Assembly (NCBI RefSeq): GCF_030732985.1
Contig: NZ_JASHJX010000039.1
Location: forward strand, 1 to 43,966
Direction of reading: 5' to 3'
Source of the DNA: Nioella sp. MMSF_3534
GTDB lineage: Bacteria; Pseudomonadota; Alphaproteobacteria; Rhodobacterales; Rhodobacteraceae
DNA: 43,966 nt
Positions within the stretch are counted from its first letter, which is position 1, and every line of letters starts with the position of its first letter. The notes under the pieces are model-generated. The model saw only the letters and a list, made by a program, of their open reading frames with translations. It was not told the origin of the DNA and did not search any database. Shown here in pieces: positions 17,385 through 26,141 of the stretch. A program made the translations under genes and the position numbers.

Positions 17385-18047
17385 ATGCGTGGCCTGATAC
17401 TCTGCCTCGTGCTTGGCCTGTCCGGCCCCGTGTGGTCACAGGAGCTGGCCCCGCTGGAGAGCCCCGCGCCGCTGCCCCGTCCCGGCTTTGCCCCGGAAAC
17501 GAGCCCGGCACCCCTGCCGCGCCCGGCGCTGGCCGTTCCCCCCCTGCACTGGGACGAGATGCGCCCCGGCATGGAGGCGCCTGCGCGGCCTGCCTGGGGA
17601 CCGGCGCTGTTTCGGGCGGTGCTGGCGCAGGAGGGGCTGCTAAATGTGGTGCCCGAGGATATCGAAGCCTGGTGCCCGGCCTATGCCGATGCTGGCCCCG
17701 ATCAGCGGGCGGCGTTCTGGGCGGGGCTGGTTTCGGCGCTGAGCTGGTACGAGAGCACCCATCGGGCGGACGCGGTTGGAGGTGGCGGGCGCTGGTTCGG
17801 GCTGGTGCAGATCGCGCCGGCCACGGCGCGCTATCGGGGCTGTGCCGTCGGCAGCGGCGAGGCGCTGATGAACGGGGCCGCGAACCTGCGCTGCGCGGTG
17901 CGGATCATGGCGCAGAACGTGGAGCGTGATGGCGTTGTATCGCGGGGCATGCGGGGCGTGGCGGCGGAATGGGGGCCGTTTCACAGCAGCCAGCGGCGCG
18001 AAGGCATGCGCGCCTGGGTGTCGGAACAGGCCTATTGCAGCGGCTAG
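17385..18047 (+). CDS. putative secreted lytic transglycosylase (SLT-like), paralogue of preceding gene
   Basis: A 220-residue exported protein with a signal peptide (MRGLILCLVLGLSGPVWS). It has a proline-rich segment with the repeat PAPLPRP (about 28-55) and an SLT-like core with YEST, GGGGRWFGLVQIAPATARY and the same four cysteines as the gene before it. The proline-rich linker is absent from the neighbour, which instead has a lipobox. The ATG at 17385 is chosen because GGAAGGA lies 8 nt upstream. ATGs at 17361 and 17376 are possible but place charged residues before the signal. The pair arose by tandem duplication. Its TAG stop shares the palindrome CTAG with the stop of the converging membrane-protein gene. 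Confidence 0.8.
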   Translation: MRGLILCLVLGLSGPVWSQELAPLESPAPLPRPGFAPETSPAPLPRPALAVPPLHWDEMRPGMEAPARPAWGPALFRAVLAQEGLLNVVPEDIEAWCPAYADAGPDQRAAFWAGLVSALSWYESTHRADAVGGGGRWFGLVQIAPATARYRGCAVGSGEALMNGAANLRCAVRIMAQNVERDGVVSRGMRGVAAEWGPFHSSQRREGMRAWVSEQAYCSG

Positions 18048-18442
18048 AGCGCGCGCACCGGGATGCCGCGATCCGTGGTTTCGCGGATCAGCGCAAGGGT
18101 GTTGCGCAGGGCCTGTTGGGGCAGCGCAATCTCTGCCCCCGAGCGCAGCACGATGACGGCGCGATCATCGGAAAGGCGCAGGTGATCGACGCGCGACAGC
18201 GGCAGGTTCTGGCGGGAAAAGCCGTTGAAGATCGAGAGGTTCCTCGCGCTGTAGCCGATGCCATAGGAGGGGCGCAGCGCGATCTGCAACACGCAAATCA
18301 GGATGCAGGGGGCCAGCAAGGCCCAGACCCAGAGCGGCGCGTCCCGTTGCGCGGCCGTGGCCAGCATCACCAGCCCCGAAACCAGCCCCATCCAGGCCAG
18401 CCCGGAGCGTTGATGTACCAGAAATGTATATCCGTTGCTCAT
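18044..18442 (-). CDS. small membrane protein of unknown function
   Basis: A 132-residue protein with two hydrophobic segments near the N-terminus (about 15-32 and 40-58), followed by a soluble 70-residue tail. The tail reads like a PH-type beta domain (NLSIFNGFSRQNLPLSRVDHLRLSD is the core region in part). Such short two-helix proteins with a bPH-like tail are common, but the family is not certain here. The ATG at 18442 is chosen over 18463, which would add seven polar residues. The stop codon overlaps that of the plus-strand transglycosylase gene within CTAG. Confidence 0.65.
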   Translation of the reverse strand: MSNGYTFLVHQRSGLAWMGLVSGLVMLATAAQRDAPLWVWALLAPCILICVLQIALRPSYGIGYSARNLSIFNGFSRQNLPLSRVDHLRLSDDRAVIVLRSGAEIALPQQALRNTLALIRETTDRGIPVRAL

Positions 18443-18509
18443 GACGCCAGCATGACCGCGCATTCGGCCCTTTTCATGGCAAAGCCGGGGAAAGCGCGTG
18501 AAAACTCGG

Positions 18510-21080
18510 TCAGCCGGTCAGCATCCGCCCTGTCATCTCAGCCAGGTCGCGGCTAAGCCCGTCTGTTGCGGCGATACGGTCGAGTTGCTCGCGCATGAGG
18601 GCCTGCCGGTCGGCATCGTAGCGGCGCCAGGTCTCGAAGGCGGTGGACATGCGCGCGGCGGTCTGCGGGTTGGCCTTGTCGAGCCGGAGCAGCCAGTCGG
18701 TCAGGAAGGCATAGCCCGCGCCCGTTGGGTCGTGGAACCCTGCCGGGTTGGCAGCGGTCAGGCCACCGATGACGGAGCGGAACCTGTTGGGGTTTTTCCA
18801 ATCGAAATCAGGGTGTTCCGTCAGGATCTTCGCGCGGATCACGGCCTCTTCGGGTGTGGCATGGGCAACCTGCATCATGAACCACTTGTCCATGACCAGC
18901 CGGTCGCCATGCCATTGTTCGTGGAAGCGCGCGGCGATGTCGGTGTCTCCGGCTTCCAGCAGGCAGGCGAAGGCGGCAAGCTGATCGGTCATGTTGGTGG
19001 CGGCGTCATATTGCGCACGGGCGCGAACCGGGCCTTCCAGCGGGGTCAGCAGGCGCAGGGCGGTGTTGCGCAGGGCGCGGCGGCCTGCGGGGCCTGCGTC
19101 GCTGCTGTAAGGTCCGTCCGTAACCATCTGGGTGTAAAGTATTTCCAGCGTTTCGCGGGCTGTCTCTGCGATGGCATTGGACAGCGCCTTGCGGGTGGCG
19201 TGGATCTGCGTCGGATCGGGCACGAGGCCCGCATCGACGCAGCCTTGGGCGATGTCATCCTCCGACGGCAGCGCCAGCGCCAGCGCGCGGAAGGCCGGGT
19301 CGAGCCTGTCGTCGCCCGCGACGGTGGCAAGCGCGCTGAGATAGGCCGCCTCCGGCGCGGTGCCGTCGCGCAGCATGGCCATCAGCGTTTCACGGCTGAG
19401 CGAGCGGCCCGCCTCCCATTTAGTGAACGGGTCGGTGTCATGGGCCAGCAGCAGGGCGCGGTCGGCAAAACTGGGGGTGTGATCGAGGATCACGGGGGCG
19501 GAGAAGCCGCGCAGGAGCGAGGGCACCGGGCGTGACGGAAGATTGTGGAACTGGAAGGCCTGGCGCGGTTCGGTCACTTCCAGAACGCGGGTGGGTTCCA
19601 GTTCGGTCCCGTCCTCGGCGATCAGGCCCATGGCCACGGGGATCACCAGCGGGAGCTTATCGGGCTGGCCGGGGGTTGGCTTTGTTTCCTGCGTGAATTC
19701 AATCCGGTATGTGCCGTTCTTGAAGTCATCCGTGACGCTCAGCCGGGGCGTGCCAGCCTGCGAATACCAGCGCTTGAACTGACCAAGGTCGCGGCCCGTG
19801 GCATCCTCGAAGACCTGTAGCCAATCCTCGATCGTGGCGGCCTCGCCGTCATGGCGGGTGAAGTAGAGGTCGAGCGCCTTGTAATAGGCCGCGTCGCCTA
19901 CCAGCCGTTTCAGCATCCCGATCACCTCGGCGCCTTTTTCGTAGACGGTGGCGGTGTAGAAATTGTTGATCTCGACGAAGCTTTCAGGCCGCACCGGATG
20001 CGCCAATGGCCCCGCATCCTCTCGGAACTGGCGGGCGCGCAGGGACAGCACGTCGTCGATGCGCTTCACCGCATGGCCGCGCATGTCGCCGGAAAACTGC
20101 TGGTCGCGGAAGACGGTCAGCCCTTCCTTGAGGCAGAGCTGGAACCAGTCGCGGCAGGTGATGCGGTTGCCGGTCCAGTTGTGGAAATACTCATGCGCGA
20201 TGATGCCCTCGATGAACTCGTAATCGCGGTCGGTGGCGGTTTCGGGGCTTGCGAGTACGTATTTGGAGTTGAAGACATTCAAGCCCTTGTTTTCCATCGC
20301 GCCCATGTTGAAATCATCGACGGCCACGATGTTGAACACGTCGAGATCGTATTCGCGCCCGTAAACCTGTTCGTCCCATGTCATCGAGCGTTTCAAAGCG
20401 CCCATGGCGTAGTGGGTCTTGTCCTCATCCCCGCGCCGCACCCAGATATTGAGCGCCACGGGGCGGCCCGACATGGTGACGAAATGATCGGAATAGGCCA
20501 CCAGATCGCCCGCGACGAGGGCAAACAGGTAAGCGGGCTTGGGCCATGGGTCGTGCCATTCGGCAACCGGCCCGTGCCGGTCCACCGGGTTGCCGTTCGA
20601 CAGCAGCACCGGCATCGGCGAATGGATGCGCACGGTGAAGGGGGCCATGACGTCGGGCCGGTCGGGGTAATAGGTGATCTTGCGAAAGCCCTCGGCCTCG
20701 CACTGGGTGCAATACATGCCGCCCGACATGTAGAGCCCTTCGAGGGCGGTGTTGTCGGCTGGGGCGATCTCCACCTCCGCCTCCCACAGAAAGCCGTCGT
20801 CCGGCAGCCGGTCGGCGGGCACAGTCAGCGCCGTTTCGGTCAGTTGGTATTCGTTTTCCGAGAGCGACTCGCCGTCGATCGCGGCGGAGATCAGCGTCAG
20901 CTTTTCGCCGTCAAGGTGCAGGTCGCCCCGCGGCACTGCCGGGTTTCGGGTGAAACGCACGCGGGACCGGACGCGCGTCGCCTTGGGATCGAGGGTAAAA
21001 TCGAGCTCCACCAGGTCGATCAGCCAGTTGGGCGGGGTGTAATCGGCAAGGTGAATGGCCTGCGGGGCGGCGTCGCGCAT
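18510..21080 (-). CDS. pepN: aminopeptidase N (M1 family)
   Basis: An 856-residue cytosolic zinc aminopeptidase of the bacterial PepN type. The exopeptidase motif GAMEN is at 260-264. The zinc site HEYFH is at 296-300, with the third ligand E319 in KEGL (HEXXH-x18-E). The NWTGNRI stretch typical of PepN follows the zinc site. The C-terminal helical domain (about 540-856) completes the usual length. The start at 21080 (MRDAAPQAIHLADYTPP) is set by AGGAG 8 nt upstream. The frame stays open for another 330 codons because it runs antisense to the VOC and WYL genes. It is divergent from the VOC gene. Confidence 0.97.
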   Translation of the reverse strand: MRDAAPQAIHLADYTPPNWLIDLVELDFTLDPKATRVRSRVRFTRNPAVPRGDLHLDGEKLTLISAAIDGESLSENEYQLTETALTVPADRLPDDGFLWEAEVEIAPADNTALEGLYMSGGMYCTQCEAEGFRKITYYPDRPDVMAPFTVRIHSPMPVLLSNGNPVDRHGPVAEWHDPWPKPAYLFALVAGDLVAYSDHFVTMSGRPVALNIWVRRGDEDKTHYAMGALKRSMTWDEQVYGREYDLDVFNIVAVDDFNMGAMENKGLNVFNSKYVLASPETATDRDYEFIEGIIAHEYFHNWTGNRITCRDWFQLCLKEGLTVFRDQQFSGDMRGHAVKRIDDVLSLRARQFREDAGPLAHPVRPESFVEINNFYTATVYEKGAEVIGMLKRLVGDAAYYKALDLYFTRHDGEAATIEDWLQVFEDATGRDLGQFKRWYSQAGTPRLSVTDDFKNGTYRIEFTQETKPTPGQPDKLPLVIPVAMGLIAEDGTELEPTRVLEVTEPRQAFQFHNLPSRPVPSLLRGFSAPVILDHTPSFADRALLLAHDTDPFTKWEAGRSLSRETLMAMLRDGTAPEAAYLSALATVAGDDRLDPAFRALALALPSEDDIAQGCVDAGLVPDPTQIHATRKALSNAIAETARETLEILYTQMVTDGPYSSDAGPAGRRALRNTALRLLTPLEGPVRARAQYDAATNMTDQLAAFACLLEAGDTDIAARFHEQWHGDRLVMDKWFMMQVAHATPEEAVIRAKILTEHPDFDWKNPNRFRSVIGGLTAANPAGFHDPTGAGYAFLTDWLLRLDKANPQTAARMSTAFETWRRYDADRQALMREQLDRIAATDGLSRDLAEMTGRMLTG

Positions 21081-21141
21081 ATTTGAACTCCTGTTCGTCT
21101 GGCGACAGGGTTTCGCATGCGGCGGGCAGGCGCAAGGGGGA

Positions 21142-21163
21142 TGCTGACAGAATGCTGTCAGCA
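21142..21163. promoter_or_regulatory. perfect 9-bp inverted repeat, candidate operator in the pepN/VOC divergent region
   Basis: TGCTGACAG and its exact complement CTGTCAGCA are separated by AATG. A further half-site TGACAG follows at 21170-21175. A possible -10 GATAAT lies at 21189-21194, about 22 nt before the VOC start. The site suits a dimeric regulator. The WYL protein encoded two genes downstream is the natural candidate. Confidence 0.55.
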
Positions 21164-21215
21164 GGGCTGTGACAGACAGGGTGCAGCAGATAATCTCATG
21201 TGAAAGGATACCGAG

Positions 21216-21593
21216 ATGAGCTTTGCCCCTACCCATACCACTGTCTGGATCGAGATCCCGGTCAGCGACCTGAGCGCTGCGGTTGCGTTTTATGGCACGG
21301 TCACGGGCCTGACCCTGAACCGCGAACAGATGGGCCCGAATGAAACCGCGATTTTCCAGGCCGCCGAGTTTGCGACCGGGGTGGCGGGCCATCTCTATGA
21401 AGGCAAACCCGCAGGCGATGGCACTGGCCCAACCGTGCATCTGGCCGCCGAAGGCACGCTGGAAGAGGCGATGGACCGGGTCACCGCCGCCGGCGGCAAG
21501 GTGATTTCGCCTGCCATCGAAATCCCGGCGGGCCGCTTCTTCTATGCCACTGATCCCGATGGCAATTCCATCGGCCTTTTTGAGGCTGCCTGA
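21216..21593 (+). CDS. VOC (glyoxalase/bleomycin-resistance fold) family protein
   Basis: A 125-residue single vicinal-oxygen-chelate domain protein. Two beta-alpha-beta-beta-beta modules are visible: TTVWIEIPVSDLSAAVAFYGTVTGL at the start (here in part) and PAGRFFYATDPDGNSIGLFE at the end. The DPDGNxxGL(F/W) signature marks the enzyme/binding type common in bacteria, whose substrates vary. GAAAGGAT before the ATG is an adequate ribosome site. Only 3 nt separate it from the WYL regulator gene, so they are an operon. The regulator probably controls this protein. Confidence 0.9.
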   Translation: MSFAPTHTTVWIEIPVSDLSAAVAFYGTVTGLTLNREQMGPNETAIFQAAEFATGVAGHLYEGKPAGDGTGPTVHLAAEGTLEEAMDRVTAAGGKVISPAIEIPAGRFFYATDPDGNSIGLFEAA

Positions 21594-21596
21594 CCC

Positions 21597-22286
21597 ATGC
21601 GCCGTGCCGACCGTCTGTTCCAGATCGTGCAATATCTGCGGGGCGGGCGGCTGGTGACGGCGCAGACCCTGGCCGAGCGGCTGGAGGTCTCGACCCGGAC
21701 GATCTACCGGGACATTGCGGACCTTCAGTCGACCGGCGTGCCGATAGATGGCGAGGCCGGGGTGGGCTATGTGATGGAGGAGGGGTACGACCTGCCGCCG
21801 CTCATGTTCACCCGCGAGGAGGTGACGGCGCTGGTGGCTGGGGCCCGGCTGATCCGGGCCTTCGGTGGCGCCGGAATGGCGCGCGCGGCAGAGGAGGCGC
21901 TGGTCAAGATCGGCGCCGTTCTGCCGGATGAGGCGCGGCACAAGGCCGGGCAGGTGCAGGTCCATGCCATTGGCTGGCGCATGTCCGACGACTTGCGGGC
22001 ACTGATCGACCGGTTGGAAGGGGCGGTGGACCGGTCCACCCGCCTGTCCTTCGCCTATACCGACCAGCATGGGGCCGCAACGCGCCGGACCGTGCGGCCT
22101 TTGGGGCTGTGGTTCTGGGGGGCAAGCTGGACCCTGGTGGGCTGGTGCGAGCTGCGCGATGATTTCCGCATGTTCCGGCTCGATCGCATGGACGCGCTGG
22201 AAGACGGCCTTAGCTTCAAGCCCGAGCGCGGAAAGCGGTTGCAGGATTTCTATCGCATGATGGAGGCGCGCGGCGACCGGCCCTGA
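21597..22286 (+). CDS. HTH/WYL-domain transcriptional regulator (YafY family)
   Basis: A 229-residue regulator of the YafY type. The N-terminal winged helix (1-60) has LAERLEVSTRTIYRDIADL as its helix-turn-helix, with the RTIYRDI signature of this family. The WYL domain (about 140-210) binds a small ligand; its WYL triplet is represented by the variable GASWTLVGWCEL segment. The palindrome at 21142-21163 in front of the VOC gene is a likely autoregulatory operator. The gene is joined to the VOC gene by a 3-nt gap, and the photolyase gene follows 42 nt later on the same strand. Confidence 0.92.
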   Translation: MRRADRLFQIVQYLRGGRLVTAQTLAERLEVSTRTIYRDIADLQSTGVPIDGEAGVGYVMEEGYDLPPLMFTREEVTALVAGARLIRAFGGAGMARAAEEALVKIGAVLPDEARHKAGQVQVHAIGWRMSDDLRALIDRLEGAVDRSTRLSFAYTDQHGAATRRTVRPLGLWFWGASWTLVGWCELRDDFRMFRLDRMDALEDGLSFKPERGKRLQDFYRMMEARGDRP

Positions 22287-22328
22287 GACCCCTTCCGCAG
22301 ATGTTCACTTTATGTTCCAATTGGCGGC

Positions 22329-23813
22329 ATGGGCACGATTCTCTGGTTCAAGCGGGATTTGCGGGTGCAGGATAACCCGGCACTGGCGGCGGCGGTCGGC
22401 AGGGGCCTCGTTCTGCCGCTTTATATCGTGGAACCGGACTATTGGGCGCTGCCCGACAGTTCCGCCCGGCAATGGCGTTTCGTGGCCGAAAGCCTTGAAG
22501 GCCTGCGGGCCGATCTGGCGCGATTGGGGGCGCCCCTGCTGGTGCGGATGGGCGATGCGGTGGAGGTTCTGGATGGCCTGCGCGCGGCCCATGGCGTGAC
22601 GCGGCTGGTCAGTCACGAGGAGACCGGCAATCTGTGGACCTTTGCCCGCGACCGGCGGGTTGCCGCGTGGGCGCAGGCGCAGGGCGTGGTCTGGCAGGAA
22701 CTGCCACAGCCCGGCATCACCCGCGGGCTGAGCCATCGGCGCGGCTGGCAGGGGCGGCGGGACAAGGCGATGCGCGGGGCGCTGGTCGCGATGCCGGAGG
22801 GGTTGGAACCACATGGGCTCGAGCACGGGGCCATTCCCGACGCGGCGGATCTGGGGTTGCGGTTCGACCCCTGTCCGGGGCGGCAGAAGGGCGGGCGCAG
22901 GCGCGGGCTTGACCTGATGGACAGCTTTCTGGATCGCCGCGCGGTCGGTTACCTGCGGGGCATGTCTTCACCCGTGACCGCGCCCGAGGCCTGTTCGCGC
23001 CTGTCACCGCATTTGGCCTTCGGCACGCTGTCCCCGCGCGAGGTGGTGCAGGCGCTGGAGGTGCGGCGGCGGCAGGTCGATGCGCCGAGACGGGCGCTGA
23101 AGGGGTTTTCCTCCCGCATGGCCTGGCGCGACCACTTCATGCAGAAACTGGAAAGCCAGCCCGATATCGAGACCCATTGCCTGCATCCCTTCTATGAAAA
23201 CCTACGCCCTCGCACGCCCGATGCAGTGCGGCTGGAGGCCTGGCAATCCGGCGAAACCGGGCTGCCCTTCGTCGATGCCTGTATGCGGCAGCTGATCCAT
23301 ACCGGCTGGATCAATTTCCGCATGCGCGCGATGCTGATGGCGGTGGCGAGCTATCACCTGTGGCTCGGCTGGCGGATGACGGGGATGCATCTGGCGCGGC
23401 TTTTCACCGATTACGAGCCGGGCATTCACTGGCCGCAGGCGCAGATGCAATCGGGCACGACCGGCATGAACACGCCGCGCATCTATAACCCGGTGAAACA
23501 GGGGCTGGATCAGGACCCGGACGGGCGGTTCGTGCGCCAATGGGTGCCGGAACTGCGGCCCGTTCCCGATGCCCATTTGCACGCACCGTGGGACTGGGGC
23601 GGGGCCGGACGGTTCCTCGGGCGGGCCTATCCGGCGCCGGTGGTCGATCCGGTCAGGGCGGCGCGGGCGGCGCGGGCGCAGGTCTGGGCTGTGCGCGGCG
23701 AGCCGGGATTCCGCGACACGCGCGATACGCTGCTGGCCCGTCACGCCACGCCGCGCCCACCCAGGCCGAAACGGCAGGAGGACAGCGCGCGGCAACTGTC
23801 TTTGCCAATTTGA
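22329..23813 (+). CDS. cryptochrome/photolyase family FAD-binding protein
   Basis: A 494-residue flavoprotein of the cryptochrome/photolyase family. The N-terminal Rossmann photolyase domain starts TILWFKRDLRVQDNPAL. The C-terminal FAD-binding domain has the signature region TGMNTPRIYNPVKQG (about 378-392) followed by PDGRFVRQWVPEL. The usual class I PYFRIFNP has become TPRIYNP, and the substrate-binding stretch reads WRDHFMQKLESQP, unlike CPD photolyase I. The call is therefore kept at family level. It may repair UV lesions with blue light or act as a sensor. It is possibly cotranscribed with the VOC/WYL pair (42 nt gap). Confidence 0.88.
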   Translation: MGTILWFKRDLRVQDNPALAAAVGRGLVLPLYIVEPDYWALPDSSARQWRFVAESLEGLRADLARLGAPLLVRMGDAVEVLDGLRAAHGVTRLVSHEETGNLWTFARDRRVAAWAQAQGVVWQELPQPGITRGLSHRRGWQGRRDKAMRGALVAMPEGLEPHGLEHGAIPDAADLGLRFDPCPGRQKGGRRRGLDLMDSFLDRRAVGYLRGMSSPVTAPEACSRLSPHLAFGTLSPREVVQALEVRRRQVDAPRRALKGFSSRMAWRDHFMQKLESQPDIETHCLHPFYENLRPRTPDAVRLEAWQSGETGLPFVDACMRQLIHTGWINFRMRAMLMAVASYHLWLGWRMTGMHLARLFTDYEPGIHWPQAQMQSGTTGMNTPRIYNPVKQGLDQDPDGRFVRQWVPELRPVPDAHLHAPWDWGGAGRFLGRAYPAPVVDPVRAARAARAQVWAVRGEPGFRDTRDTLLARHATPRPPRPKRQEDSARQLSLPI

Positions 23814-23931
23814 AAGTGTTTTTGGTTCGGAATTCTGACCGCGCTTGTTGCCCATAGGAAACTTTCGCACTAGGTCAGGGTCAACGGCATGCAACCGCAT
23901 ACGCAGCGATTTGATCAAGAGGGGCAGGGCC

Positions 23932-26028
23932 ATGACTGCGCGCAGCGACAAACACGGACTTCAGGTGGATGACCGCCTTGTGGACTTCATCGAATCCCGC
24001 GCATTGCCCGGAACGGGTATCTCGGCAGAGGAGTTCTGGGCCGGGCTGAGCGGACTTGTGCACGATCTGGGGCCGAAGAACCGGGCCCTGCTGGAAAAGC
24101 GCGAGGAGATTCAGGCGCAGGTCGATGCCTGGCATATTGACCGGCGCGGGCAGGCCCATGACGCGGCGGCCTATACCGCTTTCCTTAAGGAGATCGGCTA
24201 TCTGGTGCCCGAAGGCCCGGATTTCACGCTGGAAACCGGCCCAACCGACCCCGAAATCGCCCATGTGCCCGGTCCGCAACTGGTGGTGCCGATCATGAAT
24301 GCGCGCTTTGCGCTCAATGCGGCGAATGCCCGGTGGGGCAGTCTCTACGATGCGCTCTATGGCACCGATGCCTTGGGCGACCTGCCTGCTGGCAAGAGTT
24401 ATGACCCCGAGCGCGGCGCGCGGGTGATTGCCTGGGCCAAGGATTTTCTCGACGGGGCCGTGCCGGTCGAGGGGGGCTGGTCCTCCGTGACCGATATGGG
24501 CGCGCTGATCGCGCATCCGCAATACGTCGGGAGCTCCGAAGGTGGGTCAGAATACCTGTTCAAGAACAATGGCCTGCACATCATTGTCAAAGTAGATGCC
24601 AGCAGCCCGATCGGCGCATCCGACCCGGCTGGGATCGCCGATGTGATCCTTGAATCCGCCATGTCCACCATCATGGATTGCGAAGATTCCGTCGCCGCCG
24701 TCGATGCCGAGGACAAGGTGCTGGCCTATTCCAACTGGCTCGGCTTGATGAAAGGCGACCTGACCGAAGAGGTCAGCAAGGGTGGCAAGACTTTCACCCG
24801 CGCGCTCAATCCCGACCGCCAGTTCGTGACATCCTCGGGCGAGGCGCTGACCCTCAAGGGCCGCTCACTGATGCTGGTCCGCAACGTGGGCCACCTGATG
24901 ACCAACCCCGCGATCCTCGACCGCGACGGGCTGGAAATCGGCGAGGGGCTGATGGACGCGATGGTGACCACGCTCATCGCCATGCATGACCTTGGCAAAG
25001 CCGGCGGCAATTCCGTCACCGGCTCGGTCTACGTGGTGAAGCCCAAGATGCACGGGCCGGAAGAGGTGGCGTTCGCGGACGAGATCTTCACCCGCGTCGA
25101 GGCCGCTTTGGGCCTGCCGCAATACACCGTCAAACTGGGGATCATGGACGAGGAGCGGCGCACCTCGGTCAACCTCAGGGAATGCATCCGGGCCGCGAAA
25201 CATCGGGTGGCCTTCATCAACACGGGCTTCCTCGACCGCACCGGCGACGAGATCCACACCAGCATGGAAGCGGGGCCGATGCTGCCCAAGGGCGAGATGA
25301 AATCGACCCCCTGGATCGCGTCCTACGAAGATCGGAACGTCGATATCGGGCTGGCTTGCGGGCTGCAGGGCAAGGCACAGATCGGCAAGGGCATGTGGGC
25401 GATGCCCGACAGGATGCACGCGATGCTGGAGGCCAAGATCGGCCATCCGCAATCGGGCGCGAACTGTGCCTGGGTGCCGTCGCCCACGGCGGCCACGCTG
25501 CACGCCACCCATTACCACAAGGTCGATGTGCTGGCGCGTCAGGAGGAGATCAAGGCCGGTGGCGCGCGGGGCACGCTGGCGGACCTGCTGACCATCCCGG
25601 TGATGGAGGGGCGGAACCTCTCTGACGACGAGGTCGGCCAGGAGATTGAGAACAACGCGCAAGGCATTCTCGGCTATGTGGTCCGGTGGGTCGATCAGGG
25701 CGTCGGCTGTTCCAAGGTGCCGGATATTCATGACGTGGGCCTGATGGAGGACCGCGCGACCTGCCGGATTTCCAGCCAGGCGCTGGCCAACTGGCTGCAT
25801 CATGGGATCGTCAGCGAGGCCCGCGTGATGGAGGCGATGAAGAAGATGGCCGAGGTGGTGGACCGCCAGAACGCGGGCGATCCGGCCTATCGGCCGATGG
25901 CGCCGGGGTTTGACGGGGTGGCGTTCAAAGCGGCCTGCGATCTGGTGTTCGAGGGGCGGGCGCAGCCTTCGGGCTATACGGAGCCGGTGCTGCACCGGCG
26001 CCGGTTGGAACTGAAGGCCTCTGCCTGA
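23932..26028 (+). CDS. glcB: malate synthase G
   Basis: A 698-residue malate synthase, which condenses glyoxylate with acetyl-CoA to malate in the glyoxylate/glycolate pathway. The G-isoform hallmark [19 protein letters not shown] lies near residues 246-264, and the catalytic core includes [10 protein letters not shown] and [10 protein letters not shown]. Length is near the family's ~720. The ATG at 23932 follows GAGGGGCAGGG and gives a family-like start. A frame reaching 23845 adds 29 unconserved residues. glcG lies 113 nt downstream on the same strand, but the hairpin/motif element at 26031-26083 lies between them. Confidence 0.97.
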   Translation: MTARSDKHGLQVDDRLVDFIESRALPGTGISAEEFWAGLSGLVHDLGPKNRALLEKREEIQAQVDAWHIDRRGQAHDAAAYTAFLKEIGYLVPEGPDFTLETGPTDPEIAHVPGPQLVVPIMNARFALNAANARWGSLYDALYGTDALGDLPAGKSYDPERGARVIAWAKDFLDGAVPVEGGWSSVTDMGALIAHPQYVGSSEGGSEYLFKNNGLHIIVKVDASSPIGASDPAGIADVILESAMSTIMDCEDSVAAVDAEDKVLAYSNWLGLMKGDLTEEVSKGGKTFTRALNPDRQFVTSSGEALTLKGRSLMLVRNVGHLMTNPAILDRDGLEIGEGLMDAMVTTLIAMHDLGKAGGNSVTGSVYVVKPKMHGPEEVAFADEIFTRVEAALGLPQYTVKLGIMDEERRTSVNLRECIRAAKHRVAFINTGFLDRTGDEIHTSMEAGPMLPKGEMKSTPWIASYEDRNVDIGLACGLQGKAQIGKGMWAMPDRMHAMLEAKIGHPQSGANCAWVPSPTAATLHATHYHKVDVLARQEEIKAGGARGTLADLLTIPVMEGRNLSDDEVGQEIENNAQGILGYVVRWVDQGVGCSKVPDIHDVGLMEDRATCRISSQALANWLHHGIVSEARVMEAMKKMAEVVDRQNAGDPAYRPMAPGFDGVAFKAACDLVFEGRAQPSGYTEPVLHRRRLELKASA

Positions 26029-26030
26029 AC

Positions 26031-26083
26031 GAGGCGCCCTTGGGCGGCTCAGGGGTTTTGAGTATTTTTGCCAAGAAGAAGGC
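26031..26083 (+). terminator. hairpin plus related dispersed motif after glcB
   Basis: GAG-G-CGCCC-tt-GGGCG-G-CTC (26031-26050) forms an imperfect stem 2 nt past the glcB stop. It is followed by GGGGTTTTGAGTATTTTTG and CCAAGAAGAAGGC. The TATTT...GCCAAGA core resembles the element at 4724 and 16614 with small gaps. This is a likely terminator for glcB, with five T residues. Confidence 0.55.
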
Positions 26084-26141
26084 GCATCCGGGGATCCCCT
26101 GACGGGGGCGGGCGCGCCGTTAACCTTAATGAGGCGTGGAC

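Noticed and set aside
21081-22070. A 330-codon upstream extension of the pepN frame
   Set aside because: It runs antisense to the VOC and WYL genes, has no recognisable domain, and AGGAG with a family-like N-terminus sits at 21080.
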